Notes under the pieces: model-generated
Database searches by the model: none
The model's input: only the letters and a program-made list of their open reading frames with translations
Told to the model about the DNA's origin: nothing
Part shown: positions 1-11,143 of the stretch, in pieces
How the letters are laid out: each line of letters opens with the position of its first letter
Position numbering within the stretch: the stretch's first letter is position 1
Position numbers and translations under genes: made by a program
Source of the DNA: Spinacia oleracea
Lineage: Eukaryota; Streptophyta; Magnoliopsida; Caryophyllales; Amaranthaceae
Direction of reading: 5' to 3'
DNA length: 64,000 bases
Assembly: GCF_020520425.1 (NCBI RefSeq)
Contig: NC_079488.1
Span: 86,161,285-86,225,284 of the forward strand

Positions 1-1322
1 AGACCACGCCAAATACTTGAAAAAAAATAATGTATCAATTAAAAAGACAAATAAGCATATCTATGAATCTGAAAGGACAATACTCCCATTGACAAGCTAA
101 ATCTCAGACTATTTCCTTCAGTATAGTATGCCACACTTTAAGATCTGTCACAATCACATAGTATAAATAAGATATGATTCATGAGGACAGGTTGCCCTAT
201 TCCATAATCTCTTAACACCTGCATTAAATTGTTTACAGAAAATCCTCAATCCATAAAAAATGTGTACCATTATTCTGCCTGGATGTTTTTTATATTGATA
301 AGTGATAACAACTATCTAGCGAGAACAGTGACAGCTAGCTATCTGACTTTGGCTTTCATGTATATCGACACTCTACCTCAGCTCAAAATGTGTTCGCTTC
401 ATATATCATCCATCAGTACCAGTTCAACACAGAACATACAGTATCATACCAAACCCAAAATAGTACCAAAACTATTTATTGCTATGACATCATAGAACAG
501 AGAAGGACGTGTCTAGAACGCCCTAAAGGTATACATGTGCATTATTGAATACACTGACATATTTTTTTGAAGAATTCTGAAGGAAAATGGAATATGAAAA
601 TTGATCTACTGTGCTGACAGTGAGTTTTGTACTTGCAAACCAAGGTATGTTTAGTTGTTTACTACTTCTTCCTAATTTTCTTCTTCGTTTTTTCAACTTT
701 TTGACATTTTTCCCCAATTCCTTCCATCCAAAAGCGGAACCGACATTTTTGGAGATTCTGGTTGCAGAACCAGCGACTGAGCACAGATAAATGGAAAAAT
801 AAGGGGAGAAATAACAGTGGTGCTGGACTGCTGGTGCCCTCCCAAGAGTAAAGGGAACAAGAGGAGCTGAGGAGCTATTCGAGGAGAGTTGCGTACAGCG
901 CAAACCGAGGCATGATTACTACTTCCTCCCGATTTTTTTTCATTTCTTCAACTTTTTTGATATTCTTCCCCATTTTCTTCTTCAACGTGCTATTTCGTCC
1001 ACTTCCACTTTTATATATGACATGCAATTTTTTCCATCTGTCTTATTGTTGTTTACATTAAAACCCACTTTTTTCTACTTTTGAATCAATGCCCAATTGC
1101 CCATAGATTATACATGGCATTCCCCTTTGACCCTTCTTCTTTAGTTCTAGGGGTTGACAATATGGCATCCTTCAATTGGGTCATATAACTATTGGTAAAA
1201 AATAAAAAATAAAAATGAATGGTTAAAATAGAATCCTTACTTTTTAGGAATAGAATACTTACTTTTTAGGAATAGAATCCTTCTATTAGTTTTTTTCATA
1301 AAAATGAAGGCTATTTTCAATA
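1..1322. other. No recognisable gene; AT-rich DNA
   Basis: I see no convincing coding exon here. The open frames at 229-495 and 523-903 have no recognisable domain and look like chance frames. Because the minus-strand ZFPL1-like gene at 5 kb is incomplete, this stretch could lie in one of its introns or downstream of it, but nothing in the sequence settles that. Confidence 0.4.
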
Positions 1323-2113
1323 CTCCCTCTTTTCCTTAATGTTCTACTCATTGACCGTAGACTCTTGTTTCTAGAAAATTTTGAGAAAAGTGAGCACGTG
1401 TAAGCAAAACGTAGATAAAGTAAAAGAGAGTGTGTAATAAAAGGTGGGTAAAGTAAGGGAGAGTGAGGGAAAATGTGTAAATATTGTGGAGAAAGGGGGT
1501 AAGATAGTAAAAGATGCTTGACAAAAATAGAACTAGAGTAGAAGTGAGGGGAACTTTATGAAACACCCAAAAGAAAAAGTGAGTAGAACATTACGGGGGT
1601 GTCCTCTTCGACTTATAGAATCTTTATTAAATAGTTTAAGTTTGAATAAGTTTGAATAAGTTCAAATAAGTTCAGATAAGCTTCAATAAGGTCTTATAAG
1701 TTCAACAAGGTCATATAAGTTCCAATAAGGTTCTATAAGTTCTAATAAGGTCCAAATAAGTTCTTATAAGTTTCAATAAGGGTCTATAAGTTCCAACGAA
1801 TAAAACATGTAATATTATGATTATTAGCATCATTATTATATATTTGACTATTACCTACGTTGGTATATTAAATAAATCATATTTATATTGTTACGCCTGT
1901 TCTTTTGAGCTTATAATGCCTTACTTCAGGATCTATAATTGCGGTTAACTTAATTTAATATCAGCTCAATTCAAATTACTATTATTATCATTATTATTAC
2001 TATCAATATTATTATAAAAATATCATTACCATTACTTTACTACTGTTATTATATTACTATTATTATCATTTTTCAATATTATTATTATTATTAAATTTTA
2101 CACAGTATTATTA

Positions 2114-2371
2114 CTTTTTTTATTTTTTTTGGCAAACAAATAAGAGATATTATTAATACCAAAACACAGTATTACAACGTAAGCTGCCTTAACGAAAGGA
2201 AAGCAAAACTGAAAGGCTAAACTAGCCTAAACAAACTGGAACTCACCAAGAGTTAAACCAATTTACATCAGAGGTCCTGACTTTCTTCCAAATTAGCTGC
2301 TGAACTCTACCCTTGGTATCCATCTGCACCCTCACCCTCTTAAACTGTAGGAACCACAGCATCCCACACAG
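2114..2371 (-). mobile_element. 5'-truncated LINE 3' end with poly(A)
   Basis: Read on the minus strand, this segment ends in an A-rich tail (plus-strand T runs at 2115-2130) preceded by TTATTTGTTTGCC, the style of plant non-LTR retrotransposon 3' ends. AGTATTATTA occurs at both 2104-2113 and 2372-2381 and would be the target-site duplication. The target is low-complexity ATT DNA, so the duplication is suggestive rather than proof. No intact coding is present. Confidence 0.5.
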
Positions 2372-2459
2372 AGTATTATTATTAATATTCTTTTTTTATA
2401 ATTTTTTTTTTTTTTGACATAGTTTTTTATAATTATTATTGTTATTATTATTACTATTA

Positions 2460-2712
2460 CTCCCTTCGTTCTTGAATGGTAATCCTATTTGGAATCTAAT
2501 ACAATCCAATAAAAGTACACTTGTCACATGAATCTAACTCATGTGGGTAGGAGAGATAAATAATTAAGGGGTTGAATAGGAATAAAGATTTACTATTTGG
2601 ATATTTATAAGGGTATAATGGAGATAAATGTTGGACAAATAAGGAAAAATTCCAAAAGAGACTAATAAAAAGAAACTCAATATGGAAAGTGAACATTCAA
2701 GAACGGAGAGAG
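2460..2712. mobile_element. Stowaway-type MITE
   Basis: The 253-bp unit has inverted ends CTCCCTTCGTTCTTGAATG and CATTCAAGAACGGAGAGAG and is flanked by TA on both sides (2458-2459 and 2713-2714), the Tc1/mariner-Stowaway signature. It is non-coding and inserted in the ATT-rich tract. Confidence 0.85.
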
Positions 2713-3820
2713 TATTAATTATAATTAATATTATTAATGTCATTGTTAATACTCCGCATATTATTATTATTATTTTGATTAATAATACTTATTAATATTA
2801 CAGAGTACTTTACTAATAATAATTACTATTATTATTAATTATTATTATAAATATTATTATGATTGTTATAATTATTTATTATTATTATTAATTATTATTA
2901 TGAATATTATTATTTTTGTTATTATTAATTATTATCATTGTTATTATATTATCTTATTAGTATCAATTAATTAATTAATAAAATAATTATTATTCTTAAT
3001 TATTACTATATTATTATTATTATTTTATTTATTATTATCATTATTTTTATTATTATTATTATTAGAATTTATTATTAATTATTACTATTATTATTATTAT
3101 TATCTTTATTATTATCATTTCAATCCTGTTAATTTAATTTCAGTTAATTTAGTTTAAGTTCAGTTGATTTAATTTAATTTCAGTTCAGTTAATTTAATTT
3201 AATTAAAGAAATTTCAGTCCAATAGAACAGGGCCTTACATTAAAATAATTTATCCTTACTAATTTAAGGTTAACAGTTATAAAATGATTTTGTCGGATTT
3301 TTAAGTCGGATTCAAACTTGGATTTGGTCAATAAATTATTATTAATACGGAACAATAATTTATCAACCCCTAATTATCAACCAATAATTTATCAACCCCT
3401 AGTTAGGGGTTAATGGGTGGGTTGATTAGGGGGTTAAATAGAAGGTTGGTGGGTTGGTTAATAATAGGTTGATGACGTCATTAAAGGGTATTTGGTGTAT
3501 TAAATTTTAAAATAGGGGTACTTGGTAGATTAAGTATTGAAATAGGGGTAATTTATGAATTATGGAAAGTTGAGGGATATTTGGTGAATTTATTCAAAAC
3601 TAGGGGCATTTCATGAAAAAACTGTATTATTAATATTTGCAATCAACTACTTTAAATATTTAAATGGCTAAATGTTCAGAAATAACCTAATAAACTTTAA
3701 ATAAGGTCTAATAAGTTTCAATAAGGTCTTAGGTCCTATAAGGTCTTATAAGGTCCTATAAGTTCAGATTAGTTTGAGTCATATAAGTTGAAGAAAACAC
3801 ACCCTAAGGAACAGAGGGAG

Positions 3821-5024
3821 CATAACCGAACAACAGTATTTCAAATTAGGATTCAAGCTTTTCCTTTAAAGATTTTGTAATCAAATTATAAACAAAAACG
3901 CCTTAAAAAGTTAAAAAGAAATTAAAGGGGAGTTTGAAGAAAAATTATGGGCTGATTAAAACGGATCTAAATTACTGCTCTTGCAGAAGGGCATACCCAA
4001 TATTAAAACAATGGATCCACCACAAAGTGCAGAACAAAAAGTAACGCAACTCGCTAAAGCCCTTGCTTGTTTTCAAGCGTTGCCCCCGTGGGAGTCCGGG
4101 CCGTGTCTCAGTCCCGGTGTGAAACTCGTATTGTTTCGTGCTCAGAAAATTCAATTTCCAATAGGGCATTTGGTTTGTACAACAGAAGAGATAATCCTGG
4201 ATCCACCACTAGGCACTAGGTGCACACCATATGATGTGATTACATGAACACAATTTCAAATAGGGTGTTTAGATTTCAAAAGAAAGATGAGACAGAAGAA
4301 GTTGACTTAACAAGCAGTGGTACAGCCATACAGGTATTACCAGGGAAAGAGATGATTCCTTAGACGATCACATTTCAAGGGAAGTAATTGATTTCTGAAC
4401 CAATAAACTAATAATTTTTTTATCCTAGTGAAGAATTAGTCACTTTGAAAAATAAATTTCTTCCCTTACCTCTACATAATAAGGGCAGCTTTGATTAAAG
4501 AAGTTTACCAAAGCCCAGAGTCAGGGAAAGTGTAGCACAACGCCAATAACTACTTTAATGTAGCTAACATGGAAATATGAATAATCCAAAGGAAGATTCG
4601 GAACAGAGTAACAGACATGATTTAAATATGACGTTGGCTCTATTTGGATTAAGAAACCATGTTTCACAAGTGATGCAAATTATAGAAGTTCCATCTCTGT
4701 CTGCTTCATACAACACTATACAAAAATAATTAGTGTCACTTAAATGTAGCGGCATTAGCAAAGGACTGGAGAGAATTTCAATCAGAAATTTCTCAAAGAA
4801 AATCACCTTTTTTCAGAAGGCCAATTCAATACATTCTATGTTTACCTACCTCTGATAGGCTAGACACTATACAATGAGAAAAAATTTAAGATAAGATTCA
4901 GGTTATCTTCAAAAATTCAGCACTTATGAGACTATGCACAGTTCCTATGCAAGGAAAGGATAGAAGAAGATGATGTAGTATTCTTTCATATGCAAGGTAT
5001 AAGCCATAAATTTGAAATTATTAC
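3821..5024. other. Presumed intron or intergenic DNA, with one rRNA-like patch
   Basis: I looked for the third exon of the minus-strand ZFPL1-like gene here and did not find it. Apart from the short organelle-rRNA-like patch at 4080-4122, nothing is recognisable. The minus-strand frame at 4564-4806 has no known domain. Confidence 0.4.
4080..4122 (-). other. Fragment resembling organellar small-subunit rRNA
   Basis: The minus strand reads CACCGGGACTGAGACACGGC followed by CCGGACTCCCACGGGGGCA. This is the highly conserved 16S-type SSU rRNA segment (GACTGAGACACGG, ACTCCYACGGG). The CCCACGGGGG variant looks more mitochondrial than plastid to me. Only about 40 nt match, so it is at most a scrap of an organelle-to-nucleus transfer; it is not a functional rRNA gene. 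Confidence 0.55.
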
Positions 5025-5669
5025 CACACAAATTCGGTGTTCAGGAAAGCATATGCATTCTCCACAAACAGGAGTCTTGTGCACGAAACAGTATAGCTTA
5101 GTTGCCTGAAAACCCATAAAAAAAACATCTGTAAGCATTACCATTTGTCACAAACGGAAAAAACAGCAATTCAATAAAGCAAGCTGATAGCCTGATATAT
5201 AATCAAGACTAAAAGCCGAATATTAGTTTTCGATTTGACGGTACAAACAAACAGTGTTCAATCACTCCTCAAATCCAATTTTGCATGCAAGCCACATACT
5301 AATCATTCCTTCGCACATTACGATCATGTCAATTCCCGGAAAAAAAAAACACAACATTGATAACTCACGATAGTTCGTCCCAGTATACATCTACAAAACC
5401 GATATTAACCTGTACTATTCTTCGTCCAAAGCCCCTAAAATTAACTAAATTTGACAAAAACTAAACCCAATTTTGCGTATTAATTAAGAGATCCCTCTAT
5501 CAGATCTGAAACAGCAAGATCACCGAACTGTACAGCTTATCCTTCTAATTAAGAGCTAATTTCAGCATGCCGCCAAACAAAAAGTTACGAAATTGGGGAT
5601 TATTGACGAATCTGAATAGCATAAGGAGCAGAAAAGAGGACTTACTTTGCGGCATTTGCAGACCACCAT
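5025..5669 (-). CDS. ZFPL1-like zinc-finger protein, first two exons (partial)
   Basis: Two short exons join in frame on the minus strand. Exon 1 (5669-5646) encodes MVVCKCRK and ends at a GTAAG donor. Exon 2 (5105-5025, 27 codons) follows a TTTTCAG acceptor and encodes a Cys/His-rich stretch containing YCFVHKTPVCGECICF and PEHRICV, ending at GTAATA. The CxC...CxxH...CxxC spacing is the N-terminal zinc-binding region of zinc-finger-protein-like 1 (ZFPL1) homologues. In animals ZFPL1 is a cis-Golgi membrane protein; the plant role is less clear. The next expected segment (a WPP-containing RING-like part) was not found down to the left window edge, so either intron 2 is very long or the gene is broken. 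The upstream DNA at 5785-5800 contains the plus-strand complement of AACCCTAAG, a common plant promoter/leader motif. Confidence 0.65.
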
Positions 5670-6468
5670 TGCATTGACAAATTATGTAGCCCCTCAAAAA
5701 AAATTGTGAATTAAGGGACAAATAGCACAAAAGTTGATGATAAATTTGTTGAGATTGGAAGCGAATCTGAGGTCAATTGGGGAGAAAAAACTTAGGGTTT
5801 AGGAAATCGGACGACGAATCAGGACAGAGGAAACTGGGAGGGGGTGAGAATTATGATGGATCATAGATTACAGTTACAGCTCACTTTCGTTCTCACAGTT
5901 GTTTTCTGGTATCAGCAGCAACGATTGTAAGCCAGCTCTTTTACATTTTCCCACACATTTCAGTTTTTCTCCTCTTGTCTAATTTCTTTTTTTCTTTTCT
6001 TCGTTTTATGATAAGAGTAACATCAAGGGGGTCTTTATCTTAATACTTTTTCGTATGCCATGTCAGCTTTCCACTAATATTTAATTAATTAAATTTTGTT
6101 AAGACTTCTCCAGATTCATCCAAATTTAGCTCTTCACCCCCTCAAACTCATTTAAAACATCTCAAATAATATAACATTTTTAACTTTTTATTTTATTTAA
6201 CTCACACATTGAGTCTTAAGTTGAGTCTTAGTTTCTCAAAACTTTATTTAAGACTTTGTTAAGACTATCTCACTTCAATGCTACAAATTGATATATGTAA
6301 TCTTAAGACTAGCTGAGTCATATGACATGTCAGCAAAATTTAAATCTTAAGACTTAGTATTGATGTTGAGGATAGAAAACTCAGATAGACTACTTTTTAA
6401 TGGTTGGAATATAAATTTATAATTACTCCAAGCTAATAAAATACTTGTCTAATTTCTATAAAGTGTGA
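5670..6468. other. Upstream region of the ZFPL1-like gene
   Basis: This is non-coding DNA in front of the minus-strand gene. The part from about 6020 to 6370 is AT-rich, with repeated TCTTAAGACTTA-type words that may be a degraded MITE, but I could not define its ends. Confidence 0.3.
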
Positions 6469-6469
6469 A

Positions 6470-6496
6470 CTAGGATGGGCCCGTGCTAATGCACAT
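6470..6496 (-). mobile_element. Helitron 3' terminus
   Basis: Read on the minus strand, a GTGC-TTA-GCAC hairpin is followed by GGGCCCATC and then CTAG, next to a host T. This matches the Helitron 3' signature (hairpin about 10 nt before CTRR, insertion before T). The body would extend to higher coordinates and encloses the MULE at 6565-7973; the 5' TC end was not located. Confidence 0.55.
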
Positions 6497-7162
6497 GATT
6501 TCTATAAAATTAGAAGTAAATAAAAAAAGGGTATTAAACATTTATTCTGTACATTATAATGGTAAGGCAAATTTGCTAAAAACAACATTTTATAACCCAA
6601 AATTTGCGAGAAACAACGTTTTCATTTTTTTGTGAAGTAAGACCTTAAACTAAAAAAAATTGCGAGACACAACCAAAGCCTTCTTTCTGGCGTTGACTCC
6701 TGAATTTCGGCCTTTGACCAGCATGTGCAGGGCACATGGTCTTCATTTTGGCTATTCACACCCATTTCCCTCCATTTCTCCCATAAGAAAAACAAAACAT
6801 AATTAGAAAAAAATTAAAAAAACATCTGCAAACTCTTCAACTTATGTTGCGCCATCAATGAAAAATTACACCAATGTGTTTTTTTCTCATTCAAATTCAC
6901 AATACTCCTAACAATCATTTTTACCTTTTGTCGGGTTTGGATTTAGGCTATATTATGTTCCTAAACCCAGAAGTCTGACTGCTTAGATGGCCTAGAAGAC
7001 AAAGTTCATGGTGTAAAAGAACGAGCAACATCAGATACATAACGCCTCAGCCAATAAGAAGTCAAGATGACTAAGCAATCCCTCAAAGAACTAAAGGACA
7101 TGGATTTTCATGGCATCTTATCATAGGACTATACAACTAATACAAGGAGCTAGAAAAGTAGT

Positions 7163-7570
7163 GTGTTAGAGGCCACTCTTGAAAAATTGTTAAGTGGCGA
7201 GTTTGTAAACGTAAGAGCTAACAAAGAGGAGTTGTTCATGGAACTAGAAGAAACTGGTAGCAGCATCAAGACCGCGGAAGTGCTCAGATCACGAACAGCG
7301 AAGAAAAACGAAAGAATGGAGGGGTGGAAGCAAAGGAGGAATCATGGAAAGCAGGGAAACTTGAAGTTGAAAGAAAATTAGAGAGAGTTGAGAAAGAGTG
7401 GTTACTGCAACATCAACAATTACCAAACGCCGAGATGCTCAATTCGGTTCAATTCAAAGATTTGGGGGGGAAAGCCCCTAAATTTCCTACATTTCAATTC
7501 CACAAAATTACAACACCAAACTTACCAAAATGCAAATGAAAACACTCGAACTATATTGGAGAATGATTGA
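7163..7570 (+). other. Unrecognised open frames inside the MULE
   Basis: Overlapping short frames here encode Lys/Glu-rich segments, for example EVERKLERVEKEWL, which could be coiled coil. I recognise no family. They lie between the MULE inverted repeats, so they may be a captured host fragment or chance frames. Confidence 0.25.
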
Positions 7571-7693
7571 ATTGAGAAAAAAAAAAAACCACCTTTGGAG
7601 CTTGCAAATTTAGTGATTCTGTATGGGCAGGAAAGAAAATTCATTTGTCTGGGAAAAAGAATATAGAGAACAGAGAGATCAAGATTTTTTTTT

Positions 7694-7721
7694 GGGGGGG
7701 GGGGGGGGGGGGGGGGGGGGG
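7694..7721. repeat. Run of 28 consecutive G
   Basis: A T tract is directly followed by 28 uninterrupted G residues, just inside the right inverted repeat of the MULE. Such a run can form G-quadruplex structure, and its true length is uncertain in any assembly. Confidence 0.9.
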
Positions 7722-7982
7722 TTCTTTTGTTAAGGAATATGCTTTTATATGGGATAAATGGAGAGAAATGAGTGTGAATAGCCAAAATGAAGACCTTGTG
7801 CCTTGCACATGTTGGTCAAAGGCCGAAATTCGGGAGTCGACGCCTGAAATAGGGCTTTGGTTGTGTCTAGCAAATGTTTTTTAGTTTAAGGTCGTACTTC
7901 ACAAAAAAAAAATTAAAAGATTGTTTCTCGCAAATTCAGGGTTATAAAAGGTCTTTTTTGGCAAATTTGCCTAATGATGGTA

Positions 7983-8622
7983 ATAACACAAATAGAGAGT
8001 AGTTATACAATTAATTAATCAAGGATATATCTACGTCCATAAGAGAAATATTTTATTAATATGTTAGACAATTGAAATGTTGGTAGATGCCTAAGATAAA
8101 ATGTCATAATCAAATAATGTAGTGCTAGTTATAAATTGTATAGTTTAACCATTTGACTAAAGTACATACTTTTTTTTTATTAAATTGATTAAATATCCAT
8201 CAAATGCAAAATTTCAAATGACGTTTTCTATATTTATTAGATTGATTTGTATATTTTTCAATTTATTTCATAATTTTATAAGATTTTTTTTCGAAATAGT
8301 CTATCATTATATTTATGTTATTCAAATTTCCATTCTAAATACATATAACCTGAATTTTTTTTAAAAAAAATTCTTTTCCATATGTATTTGTATTTATATT
8401 TCATTCATTTCATACAAAATTTGTTATTTCCTTTTTTGTGAATGGTTATATTTCCTTTTATTGCTAGTTTGAATTCTCCTTTTTTTTTCCTTCATTGCTT
8501 GATTAGTGCTTATTGAAGTTCAGAATTGATTAGTTGCCTTTTGAGTGGGTATGATATGGCAATTGACGCGGCATATGTGAGAATGGAGTATTGAGAATTT
8601 GTTCACTTCTCATTCCCCAACA
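7983..8622. other. AT-rich DNA between the MULE and the Copia element
   Basis: No gene is seen. It probably belongs to the remaining Helitron body or to older intergenic DNA. The last bases, ATTCCCCAACA, equal the last 11 bases of the Copia 3' LTR. Confidence 0.4.
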
Positions 8623-9534
8623 GTGGTATCATGAGAAACATGTATTTTAAGTACTTTTTGGCATGTTATTATGTTTGTGATGTTGTCGAATTTTTCCTGA
8701 TTTTTTCGTGAATTTTTCGAATGTTTCTCGATTATTGGATAGATCGTAGAAAATATTCTGAATTCGTAAAATGTCGTAAAAAATTTGATTTTTCTCACCC
8801 TAATATGATTTTAAAAGGCGTTTTAAGATCAACTCATGTGAACATAATCGCAAAATCAGGCCCCGAAGTTTGAGTTTTTGGGCATTTTTGTTAATTAATG
8901 AATTAAATTAACAATTTTGGAAAGTTTTTCAATTTATTACTAGACCTAAACTACTCGGAATTAATTGAAATTTTTCCTTACTGTTATTGGGTATATTTTA
9001 AAATTATGGTAAAATTTTCGACCACAAATGTTAAGTATAAACCCTAATTTGAATTTTCCCTAATTTAATGATTTTTAGATCGTAATTTGATTTTATTAAT
9101 TATTTAGATCTGGAAATTTATTTAGTTGGAAAGGGGAATGTAATTTCATGATTAAATGTCAGATTTAAAAATTTATCGATTAAAATTTTGATTAGATTCG
9201 TTAATTTTAATCGATCACCTAACCCAAATTTGATAAAAAAAAAAGCTAAAATTTAAATGTTTAGAACGATTTAAAATTTTGGATTGAATTATCATACTTA
9301 TTCAAATTTTTGTTGATATTTATCGTTCGTTAAATTTGAATAATTTTTTAGCCTAGGTTTATTATATTTCATTAATTAGATTGTTTGAAATTTAATAAAA
9401 TCGATCAAACGTCATTTTTCGTAATTAAAATGAACAAGTTTGTTAAAATTATGGAAAATGATTTTTTCGTGCAATTTCGTTTCGAACATTAAAAAGGTTG
9501 ATTTTTTTTTTAATAAAAGTCGGATAGCGAGCCA

Positions 9535-9880
9535 CTTGCACGAAGCAAGGGCTGCTGCCCGTATGCGAGACGAAAGGGGTGCGCGCACACGAAGGTAGCA
9601 AGGCGCTGGCCTTGTGTGCGCTGCGTGCTACTCAACAGAGCAGTGGGTGCGCGCAGAGCTCGGGCGAGATCGCGGCACGCCAAGGCCACCAGCGGCTGGG
9701 CCAAGGCAGCAAGCAGCGAGCAGCGACGAAGGCAGCATGGCAGTGGGCATGGGCAATGCGCCTGTGCGCTGCTGCGGTGTTTGTGCCTGCGCGATGGGCT
9801 TGCGCCCTCGTGTGGGTGCGATGTTGGCACGCACTGCGCATCGTTGGGCTGGGCACTCGTCTAGCCCACGATGCATCCAA
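9535..9880. other. GC-rich island in the Copia leader
   Basis: An abrupt GC-rich block sits in otherwise AT-rich leader DNA. It gives overlapping open frames in several phases on both strands (for example 9579-10025 and 9510-9830), the sign of low stop density rather than of coding. A compositionally similar island lies in the 3' LTR at 16377-16625. Confidence 0.6.
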
Positions 9881-11143
9881 ATGCCAAATGTGCATGTTTG
9901 CTTCGCTTAATATCAAGTTCCAAAATTTGGGCTTTGGACTTAATTTTGCACAAAAAGGGCTAACGGTGGACTTTAATTATTTTATTTTATTTGACTTGGG
10001 CCTGGCCGTGAGTTTAAATATTTAAAATTAAATTGTCCAAACTAAAATGTTGGTTTAAGTGGGAGCCATTTAATGAAATTAAATGAAATAATTAATTCTA
10101 ATTATTTTCGTAGGGCACCATTATTTTAATTAAATTAAATTTTGATTAGAATAATTCTAAGGATTAATAATTCAAAATTGATTAATCTTTTAGGATGCGT
10201 TTTACGTGAACATGATTTTTAAATAAATCATGTAAATACTTGCATATTTATTTGGGCCATTCGTTTAGGACACGAATGGATGAATGCATAGAAATTATGT
10301 TATGTATTGCAGGTATTCAAGGTGACTAGTATGGCCAATCTAGGATAGTTAAATACGGTATGCGTACCGTTTTATCTTTGAATGTAAAGTTTTAAATATG
10401 GTCTGCGTACCATTGAAGTTTTGATGTAATTATTTATTATTTCAAGTTCTTCTAGGATATTTAGAACTTTAAGTTAGCTTTTGAATGAAGTTCAAGACAA
10501 TGCCAAGCTAACAAGGTGAAGGAAGATTGGATGCTTCAAGACCAAGTTTTGGGTCATACTAGTTCACCAAAGTTTAATTTATGCACTTATATATATTATG
10601 AATGAATGTATATTATGCATGAATGTTGTTTGTATGTTCGATTAGATTTAGTTCATTAAATAATCAAACCGACATAGAAACAACTAGGTCCAAAGTAATA
10701 TTGAGTTTATAATTGCCTTCCAAATCAAGCGCTTACAAAAATATGAGGATCTAAGGTAGTAGGTTTACGCCAAAGCGAGCCGAGGTACTATTTTAGTTGA
10801 CTTAGATGGTAAGGTATCCCAAAGGAACACGTTGATTGTGGTTGTAACTCAAACAACAATGGCATATGTTGTGGCAAAAGGATGAATTATGGCATTAATT
10901 TATTAACCAATAGTAATTTGGAGATTATTAGCAATTGGTTTTGCTTACCTAGAATCTTAAAAGACTTAAGACATGCCAAAGCTGCTTAAGAATTTGGGAC
11001 TTTTAGGGTCTTGGAATCGTTTTATTTTTGCATGAATGAAATGTTTAATAGCTTTAATGATTGCATGATTGCTTTTATTTCAAAGTTTTTAAAAGATTAT
11101 GAATGGTTAATTATTGCAAATTCTTTTCAAATGTAGTAATCAA

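Larger units (their letters stand above)
1975..3120. repeat. ATT/TTA microsatellite-rich tract
   Basis: Long imperfect runs of ATT/TTA triplets fill most of 1975-2112, 2380-2458 and 2715-3120, interrupted only by the LINE fragment and the Stowaway MITE listed separately. There are no genes. Confidence 0.9.
1894..3236. mobile_element. Inner terminal-inverted-repeat element (third nesting level)
   Basis: The left end GCCTGTTCTTTTGAGCTTAT (from about 1896) is matched imperfectly in inverse by the right end CAGTCCAATAGAACAGGGCC (ending near 3233). TTAC occurs next to both ends but is too short to prove a duplication. The interior is (ATT)n and AATTTAATTTCAGTT-type repeats plus a LINE fragment and a Stowaway MITE. 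A related right end appears at 42120-42171 (AACTAAATAGGGCCTA), suggesting a family of such elements. Confidence 0.45.
1594..3804. mobile_element. AT-rich terminal-inverted-repeat element inserted in the 1323 MITE
   Basis: The left end GGGTGTCCTCTTCGACTTAT (from 1597) is mirrored by the right end AAGTTGAAGAAAACACACCC (ending near 3804). Just inside each end lie clustered variants of AATAAGTTCAAATAAGGTC (about 1630-1800 and 3690-3785). The core is an ATT-rich microsatellite holding further insertions. Flanks are TTA on the left and CTA on the right, which fits a TA or TTA target duplication (Tc1/mariner or PIF/Harbinger); the superfamily is not decided. No transposase is visible. Confidence 0.6.
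1323..3820. mobile_element. Stowaway-like MITE, split by a later insertion
   Basis: The left end at 1323 reads CTCCCTCTTTTCCTTAATGT and continues into TTCTACTCA. Its inverted partner is in two pieces: GAGTAGAACATTA ends at 1593, and AGGAACAGAGGGAG resumes at 3807-3820. Joined in thought, these two pieces mirror the left end, so the MITE was cut by the element at 1594-3804. The left flank is TA, as expected for Stowaway/Tc1-mariner; the right flank is CA, so one duplication is decayed. There is no coding capacity. Confidence 0.65.
6565..7973. mobile_element. MULE-type element with about 230-bp inverted repeats
   Basis: The left arm (6565 to about 6790) begins AGGCAAATTTGC and is mirrored by the right arm (about 7745-7973) ending GCAAATTTGCCTA. 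The two arms match over nearly their whole length, including shared words such as TTTCGGCCTTTGACCA and TTTTGGCTATTCACAC. Flanking 9-mers ATAATGGTA (6556-6564) and ATGATGGTA (7974-7982) agree at 8 of 9 bases, the 9-bp duplication expected for Mutator-like elements. No MURA transposase is seen. The middle contains unrecognised sequence (7000-7600), so it could be a Pack-MULE that captured something. Confidence 0.85.

Noticed and set aside
523..903. 126-codon minus-strand frame with a KKLKKRRRKLG stretch
   Set aside because: No known domain, no good splice context and an AT-rich setting. Probably chance.
4564..4806. Candidate third exon of the ZFPL1-like gene
   Set aside because: The frame has Cys pairs (CITCETW) but not the WPP/RING segment expected next, and the splice phases do not clearly fit.
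9510..10025. Cluster of overlapping frames on both strands
   Set aside because: They come from the GC-rich island in the Copia leader. Four or more phases are open at once, so they are not evidence of coding.
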